Of a DNA stretch of 64,000 bases, positions 59,368 through 64,000 are shown piece by piece. Made by a program: the position numbers and the translations under genes. The stretch's first letter is position 1, and every line of letters starts with the position of its first letter. Source of the stretch: Nitrososphaerota archaeon (GTDB lineage: Archaea; Thermoproteota; Nitrososphaeria; Nitrososphaerales; Nitrosopumilaceae); the NCBI GenBank assembly GCA_028867785.1, contig JAGWFS010000001.1, positions 327,748-391,747 on the forward strand. The letters run 5' to 3'. Under the pieces are notes generated by a model. The model ran no database searches, was not told the DNA's origin, and saw only the letters and a list, made by a program, of their open reading frames with translations.

Positions 59368-61381
59368 GAGACAATTTCACAAATTTGTATAATGCATACA
59401 TACTGGGATTACTGAGATTTGACAGTTTTGCTATTCTTTCCGCTGTATAATATGCCTCGCCTTTTATTATAGTTGAAAGATAAACTATGGCCGCAGCAAG
59501 ACCAGTAGGCTTTCTACCGTCCGCAATACCTCTAGCAATAACTTGATCTACTAGATCCAATGCAAGTTTTTTTACTTCGTCTGAAAGTGCTAGATCTTTA
59601 GAAAGCCTCTCTACATGTTTTTTCATCCTCTCACGAGCATCTACGGGACTATTCGAATAGACATTCAAAGCAATTTTTTCTTTGGCTTGTATGAATACTT
59701 GATCACCTTTCTTTATTTTTTTAATATGTTTTTTTCTTTCAAGATAACCTATTCTGTTCCGAATCATTTTCTCAGTTATGTCATTACCTTCAAGTAATTC
59801 TATTATTCCATCAAGTGGCATCTCTTGATCTCTGACAAGTTTACTTATTTCATGTTCCAAAACTCTTCTTATCAGTTTCTTATAAAATGGCGATCTAATG
59901 CTACTTTGTTCATACAAATAATCCATGCTTTCAAGAACCAGGCTTGAAAAATTCATGCGAGTTAAATGTTCTTGATAAACTAATTCCTCCCATACAATTT
60001 CCCAGTCAAAATTTCCGCTTTGTGCGATCTTGGCTATATCTTGTATATCGCCTTCCCTCAAGGTAACAGCCTTTAGAAGAAAGACATCTTCATTAGATAA
60101 GATTTTGAGTATGAACTTCCCAAATCGTTCTTCTTTTGCCCTTTGTATCATTTTATCAGAAAGAACTAATTTTCCAGCAATTCGTGTCTTGAATAGATCT
60201 ATCCTACTTCTAGCAGGATGTTCTAATATGTCAAAAGGATCTATCCTATGGTCATCACTTGTAAAATATTCCTTATTGAGTGACTTGTAATCTATTGCCA
60301 ACAGAGATTTTGTTATGTTTTTAAGTGCTTTATCATCGCTGACTATTATATCGCAGTCCTTGGTCCTGTCTTTAAGGCCTTTCATACGCATATTCTCACC
60401 TCCTAAAAGGCATGCTTCAGTATCTTCAGAAAGCGTTTTTCCTATATCTTGAAAAAGTTGCGGATATGCTACAGGAAGGGTGTAGAGTTCTGGAGGGATA
60501 TTGTAAAGTCGTGCTTTTTCTTCAAACTCATTGCGTGGTAGAAAAAGCTCAGGATTTTTAAGCGAATTGTTTCGTACGTATCCCTCTATATCTATCCAGA
60601 CATCTGAAATGCTATAGGATTTTGCTATTATTCGTATTTCTAATGGATCCATTTTATCTCTATTCTTTAGATAAAAAAGAATTGTCATGGTTATTGCATT
60701 CTTATCTTTATTTTTGTTGGCTGTAAGTAAGGCATGAATTAATATTTCTTCTAATCGTAATGATGATTCCTGTTTTATGTAATAATTATGAGTTGTTTGA
60801 TAATCTATTCCATAATCTGTAAATAACGAGAAACCAGTTAATTCACCATCTACATGTTTGTCTTTTGGTACTTTTTTTAATACTCTGAATCTGTCTTGAT
60901 AAATTACCTCTGCATATGGTTCTATGTTTTTTCTCTCATTTTCTGCCTTGAGTAATTTAGCAAATAAGTATAATGACTCTCTTGTTTTATTAATAGAAAT
61001 TTTACCATCGTCTTTTTTGATTACACCTACAGATTCAAATTCAGATATTGATCGTTGTAACGTTCGCAAAGAAAGTCCAGTTGAAACTTGAAGATCTTTA
61101 ATTGTTGTCGGTTCAGCTAAATTGAAAAAAATCTGCTCATTTGAATCATGTAATAACTTCTCAATGTCTATTTGATTTGTTATATCATGAAAAAGTGCAG
61201 CCTTGGCATTTTTCTTGAATGAAAACGTTGAATCTGTTTTATCTATGTAATCTTGGTTCACCAATTCCCTTGTAATGGTATTAAATTGCCATTCTCCTAT
61301 CTCCAGAATTTTCATTAATTCTGGTTGTCCTGTTTTTCCTTCTGCCATTGCTTTAAGTAACCTAATTGATGTAGAATTCAT
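59357..61381 (-). CDS. wHTH - nucleotidyltransferase - wHTH - TFB-cyclin fusion protein
   Basis: A 674-residue protein. Residues 1-75 and 80-135 are winged helices (TIKDLQVSTGLSLRTLQRSISEF). Residues 155-300 resemble AbiEi-like accessory regions. Residues 320-450 form a nucleotidyltransferase of the AbiEii/DUF6036 kind: GG at 327-328 (LLGGENMRMKG), DxD at 342-344 (KDCDII), third Asp D395 (RIDLF). About 505-575 is another wHTH, and 583-674 matches a TFB cyclin repeat (GRKPTGLAAAIVYLSTIIKG, ERIAKLSNLSNPSMY). Combines toxin/antitoxin-like chemistry with a basal transcription domain. Its promoter has paired inverted repeats around TATA. Confidence 0.7.
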   Translation of the reverse strand: MNSTSIRLLKAMAEGKTGQPELMKILEIGEWQFNTITRELVNQDYIDKTDSTFSFKKNAKAALFHDITNQIDIEKLLHDSNEQIFFNLAEPTTIKDLQVSTGLSLRTLQRSISEFESVGVIKKDDGKISINKTRESLYLFAKLLKAENERKNIEPYAEVIYQDRFRVLKKVPKDKHVDGELTGFSLFTDYGIDYQTTHNYYIKQESSLRLEEILIHALLTANKNKDKNAITMTILFYLKNRDKMDPLEIRIIAKSYSISDVWIDIEGYVRNNSLKNPELFLPRNEFEEKARLYNIPPELYTLPVAYPQLFQDIGKTLSEDTEACLLGGENMRMKGLKDRTKDCDIIVSDDKALKNITKSLLAIDYKSLNKEYFTSDDHRIDPFDILEHPARSRIDLFKTRIAGKLVLSDKMIQRAKEERFGKFILKILSNEDVFLLKAVTLREGDIQDIAKIAQSGNFDWEIVWEELVYQEHLTRMNFSSLVLESMDYLYEQSSIRSPFYKKLIRRVLEHEISKLVRDQEMPLDGIIELLEGNDITEKMIRNRIGYLERKKHIKKIKKGDQVFIQAKEKIALNVYSNSPVDARERMKKHVERLSKDLALSDEVKKLALDLVDQVIARGIADGRKPTGLAAAIVYLSTIIKGEAYYTAERIAKLSNLSNPSMYALYKFVKLSLKL

Positions 61382-61438
61382 TTCAGTGTCATATAATCAC
61401 ATTACATATATATAAATTTGTGGATTTATGACACTGAA
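61382..61438 (-). promoter_or_regulatory. Promoter of the fusion gene framed by 12-bp inverted repeats
   Basis: TTCAGTGTCATA (61382-61393) and its exact complement TATGACACTGAA (61427-61438), 33 bases apart, with an AT-only TATA stretch between (61407-61417). One arm touches the ATG at 61381. This looks like a two-site operator for a dimeric regulator, most simply the fusion protein itself. Confidence 0.65.
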
Positions 61439-61445
61439 TATACTA

Positions 61446-62594
61446 CTAGACTGATAACAGTCTAACAAGCAGATCGTAGTCAAAATCAAATTTACAGTAT
61501 TTGTTTTTGATAATCACCATGTATTCTTGAGAAGAATCAGAAAGGGTTCTTTCTAGAACGATATAGTCATCATTTTCAGCCTTTCTTGGCTGGGTTTCCC
61601 CTAAAACTACAACATTGTTATACAATACAACTGCGGCTATGTTTCTTAATTCATAAACCGATTCTATTATTGAATCTACTAAACCTGAAACAACTTGATC
61701 ATCCATGAAGAAAAAATCCTTCGATGATAAAATTATTACACCTGTTCTATCTTGTGGTATTTGTTGTTCGTTTTTAATTTGCTGTAGTCTTATTCTAATC
61801 CTATGCTCTGACCTAACTCCATCATCAGGACCATGAAGACCACTTGTTTGTCCACTCATCGATCCATCAAAAAAGACAGGATTATCACGGTATTGTTTAA
61901 TGATGTTTGGTCTATCTGGTATACTGTCAGGAATTAGTAATAATTTGAGAATCTTTGGAATATTTACTACTTTAGGAATTTGTTGTTCTATTGCTTCACG
62001 TGCTATTATTTCCACTTCTTTTTTTATGTCTTCAAGATGTGGTTCAGACAGAACTTTGAATATTCTTCCAAAGGGAAAAATCCCAAGACATGATTGAAGT
62101 ATTTCTTGTTCAGTCTTTCTTGCCTTTTGCGTTTCTTGTGCAGTAAGTAGAGTTTTTACTTCCAATAGGAGAATTTGATTTTCAAAAGTGCATATTATAT
62201 CTGGTCTCTTATTACCAATAGGTTGATCAAAAGATATGTCAGGACATTTTTCCATAATTCGCGTGCCTAACATTATTTCTGTTTCTACTGATTCAAATTG
62301 CTCTGCTGATCTCGCTCTCTGTCTCAAACTGTCAAAACCTAGGATACGTTTCAATTTATTTAATGAAGTTGCTAATTCGTCTAATCTATGATAATCTGGA
62401 TCCCATAATGTATGATGGAGATTCCAGAAAAGAGGATGCTGATGTTCAGCCGCATATTGCCACCATCCTTTACCGAATATTTCCTCAAATTTTGAGATTA
62501 TATCGTCTATCCTCTGCTTAGCATTTTTATGAATTTGTTCCGCCTGTGGAATCTGCCTAAGAAAATACTGCCAATTATCCACTTGTGTTATCAT
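61446..62594 (-). CDS. PD-(D/E)XK nuclease-domain protein
   Basis: A 382-residue protein. N-terminal helical region with Trp-rich GKGWWQYAAEHQHPLFWNLHH. Nuclease core: E103/E106 helix (QFESVETEIMLGTRI), PIGNKRPDIICTFENQILLLEVKTL giving P131-D132 and E145-x-K147. The C-terminal 200 residues (RIFKVLSEPHLEDIKKEVEIIA..., RTGVIILSSKDFFFMDD) are unfamiliar. Four-base overlap with the upstream gene. Likely a DNA-cleaving effector of a defence or mobile system. Confidence 0.68.
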   Translation of the reverse strand: MITQVDNWQYFLRQIPQAEQIHKNAKQRIDDIISKFEEIFGKGWWQYAAEHQHPLFWNLHHTLWDPDYHRLDELATSLNKLKRILGFDSLRQRARSAEQFESVETEIMLGTRIMEKCPDISFDQPIGNKRPDIICTFENQILLLEVKTLLTAQETQKARKTEQEILQSCLGIFPFGRIFKVLSEPHLEDIKKEVEIIAREAIEQQIPKVVNIPKILKLLLIPDSIPDRPNIIKQYRDNPVFFDGSMSGQTSGLHGPDDGVRSEHRIRIRLQQIKNEQQIPQDRTGVIILSSKDFFFMDDQVVSGLVDSIIESVYELRNIAAVVLYNNVVVLGETQPRKAENDDYIVLERTLSDSSQEYMVIIKNKYCKFDFDYDLLVRLLSV

Positions 62595-63301
62595 ACTGTG
62601 ACTCTTGATGTGTTCAAATAATTCAAAACGCTTCTAATAAAGAAACGAGTTTCCTTCATCATGCAAAGATGTTGTTCTTTTGTGAAGAAAGAATGATGTC
62701 CGTGTCTATGAGCTTTGTTTATCCCTTCTAAGATCTTCATATCATCACGCTTTGTCCCAATTCTGGAATGAAAATCCTTCCAGCCATCTTCTCCAATTTC
62801 ATCCACTTTGCCAGTTATGAACTTGGCCAATGTTTCTATGCATCTATAAAAATAAACTGGACAGTTCTCACGGTCAGTCAATCCAGAGTTCAAATCTCTT
62901 ATAGCATATCTGACGTCTGGGTATTTTCCAATAATGTTGAGAACATCATTGAAGACTAGAATGGATGATTCATCTTTAGGACTCTGATCCGGTATCGATA
63001 TGACCATATCACCATTCGACTTTCTACAATGTTCAACGGTATAGAATAATCCTATCCCTTCAATGGCTACTTGACTTAGAATCATATTGTCAATTATGTG
63101 CTTGGAAACTCTGAATATCTCATCCACTTCGTTTTCATTTCTTAATGGGTCTTGAAACTCAACAATGAAATGTGAACCTAGTAATTTGCTTCTATACGGT
63201 ATGTTTTCTTCATTCACTATTGCAAATCCCTCCGTTTCAATGAACAAATTAGGTAGCTGACCATTTGTGAGTCTTAATGAACCGGAAACCATGGGGCCCA
63301 T
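62591..63301 (-). CDS. Possible HEPN-like partner protein
   Basis: A 236-residue protein. Beta-rich N-terminal half (LFIETEGFAIVNEENIPYRSKLLGSHFIVEFQ), helical C-terminal half with YFYRCIETLAKFITGK and INKAHRHGHHSFFTKEQH. The R/H-rich R199-H200-G-H202-H203 in a helical hairpin recalls HEPN active sites but the spacing is not canonical. Start at ATG 63301 or 63292. First gene of an operon with the nuclease (ATGA overlap). Called by context more than by motif. Confidence 0.5.
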   Translation of the reverse strand: MGPMVSGSLRLTNGQLPNLFIETEGFAIVNEENIPYRSKLLGSHFIVEFQDPLRNENEVDEIFRVSKHIIDNMILSQVAIEGIGLFYTVEHCRKSNGDMVISIPDQSPKDESSILVFNDVLNIIGKYPDVRYAIRDLNSGLTDRENCPVYFYRCIETLAKFITGKVDEIGEDGWKDFHSRIGTKRDDMKILEGINKAHRHGHHSFFTKEQHLCMMKETRFFIRSVLNYLNTSRVTV

Positions 63302-63438
63302 TTTCCATATTTATTTTAGTTTTGACTTTAACGTTTCGTTTTTCTAGTCAGATTATTGAGCACTATAAAGATAGATCTAGTCGATACTTTCCAAGTTACT
63401 AAATAGGAGTATGAATGGCATGACATTGTATAGAAATC

Positions 63439-64000
63439 ATGGTAAAATTTTCACTGGAGCAACGTCTCGTAATAATCGCAATAGTTGGAGTTATCATAGA
63501 AAGCATTTTTTCCTATATTGCAATACAAAATTATCTTCCACAATTAAACAAAATAGGACCTCTGCAGGCACTCTTTGTAGAAATCGGAATAGCCGTTTTT
63601 ATTGCCATAGTCGTTTATGTATATTCTGTTAAATCTGAAAAAATACGGAAAGCACGCTTACGAAGACAAATCGTATATTCCTTTCAAATGCTCATTACGG
63701 ATTTCACTTGGCTTGCAACTCAAGGAACGGCTAATTCAATCGATGAAGGATTCATAACAAAGAAAAATCTCCGTGTTTTCCACATTCAGAATCTTTTTGC
63801 AGAGTTACCTGAAAGATTGGGAAAAGATTTATCGTTACAAATTCCTGAAGTTTGTGAGAAAGCATTACAAACTCCATTGATAATAAGACCACTTGATCAA
63901 AAAGAGTCTCTTATCGTTGATTATTTTAATTGTCAAGGTTTGATTGTAGAAATTGATGGCATATTACAGGTTTTATCCAATAAATGGCCCATCAAAAAAT
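63439..64000 (+). CDS. Two-helix membrane protein, C-terminus beyond window
   Basis: ATG at 63439 opens a frame that runs off the end (187 codons visible): MVKFSLEQRLVIIAIVGVII..., a first helix to about residue 25, a second helix (LQALFVEIGIAVFIAIVVYVYSV), then a soluble region (KIRKARLRRQIVYSFQMLITDFTWL, and on to the edge). A shorter frame on the same strand at 63411-63632 is an out-of-frame shadow. Not recognised; divergent from the nuclease operon. Confidence 0.6.
   Translation, partial: MVKFSLEQRLVIIAIVGVIIESIFSYIAIQNYLPQLNKIGPLQALFVEIGIAVFIAIVVYVYSVKSEKIRKARLRRQIVYSFQMLITDFTWLATQGTANSIDEGFITKKNLRVFHIQNLFAELPERLGKDLSLQIPEVCEKALQTPLIIRPLDQKESLIVDYFNCQGLIVEIDGILQVLSNKWPIKK

Noticed and set aside
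63411..63632. 73-codon plus-strand frame rich in Arg, Asn and Ser
   Set aside because: It is out of frame with the longer membrane-protein frame from 63439, which runs to the window end with two good helices.
1..64000. CRISPR array or intact insertion sequence
   Set aside because: No regularly spaced short repeats and no complete transposase with terminal inverted repeats were seen on either strand.

Overview
The window looks like chromosome of a mesophilic thaumarchaeon (Nitrososphaerota, probably the Nitrosopumilales side). The evidence is an intron-free archaeal tRNA-Pro, a TFB, archaeal class I lysyl-tRNA synthetase, archaeal Elp3, type II methionine aminopeptidase, the F420 genes cofG/cofH, DUF1512 and DUF106/EMC3-like proteins, stand-alone Lrp/AsnC RAM domains, and two proteins ending in the thaumarchaeal PEFG-CTERM anchor. 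Many genes have a TATA-like box centred about 26-30 bases before an ATG, GTG or TTG start, which implies leaderless mRNAs; I used that spacing to choose several starts. No amo genes or rRNA lie in the window, so the genus stays open.

Layout. 1-4.2 kb: surface or secreted proteins, a small membrane transporter-like protein and a Cys-rich mini-protein. 4.2-28.1 kb: a dense housekeeping block with tRNA-Pro, map, DUF1512, a GlcD-like FAD oxidase, a tRNA-binding protein, glycosyltransferase, DMT transporter, HtrA protease, cofG-cofH-tldE, Ca2+/cation exchanger, purM between two RAM proteins, elp3-lysS, marR-MFS efflux, a ferritin-like protein and tfb. 28-48.3 kb: thaumarchaeal small proteins (zinc ribbons, membrane micro-proteins, paralogous secreted proteins), an NHL-repeat PEFG protein, EMC3-like insertase, a CPA2 antiporter, tandem ribbon-helix-helix proteins, TRAM protein, rlmN, an HxlR regulator facing a pirin, a response regulator, and a PLP-synthase/rhodanese fusion.

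48.3-64 kb is an accessory region: visibly more A+T-rich, with longer non-coding gaps and genes of patchy distribution. It holds (a) a module of an Exordium-like protein, a PF04185 phosphoesterase, a 55-residue protein and a radical-copper oxidase, bracketed by two diverged copies of one ~140-bp repeat; (b) an AbrB-PIN toxin-antitoxin pair; (c) two sets built from tiny HTH proteins, one with a HEPN (TIGR02391-like) protein and one with a conserved nuclease-like protein; (d) the C-terminal relic of a thaumarchaeal tyrosine recombinase; (e) a secreted PEFG metalloprotease; and (f) a candidate defence locus in which a PD-(D/E)XK nuclease and a partner protein sit upstream of a 674-residue fusion of winged helices, a nucleotidyltransferase and a TFB-like cyclin domain. 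The promoter of that fusion carries a 12-bp inverted repeat around its TATA box. Item (f) is the best candidate for an undescribed system.

A theme across the window is dyad or direct-repeat operators between the TATA box and the start codon of regulator genes (17.9 kb wHTH, marR, hxlR, pirin, abrB-PIN, the tiny-HTH operon). All function calls come from motif reading; no database search was run.
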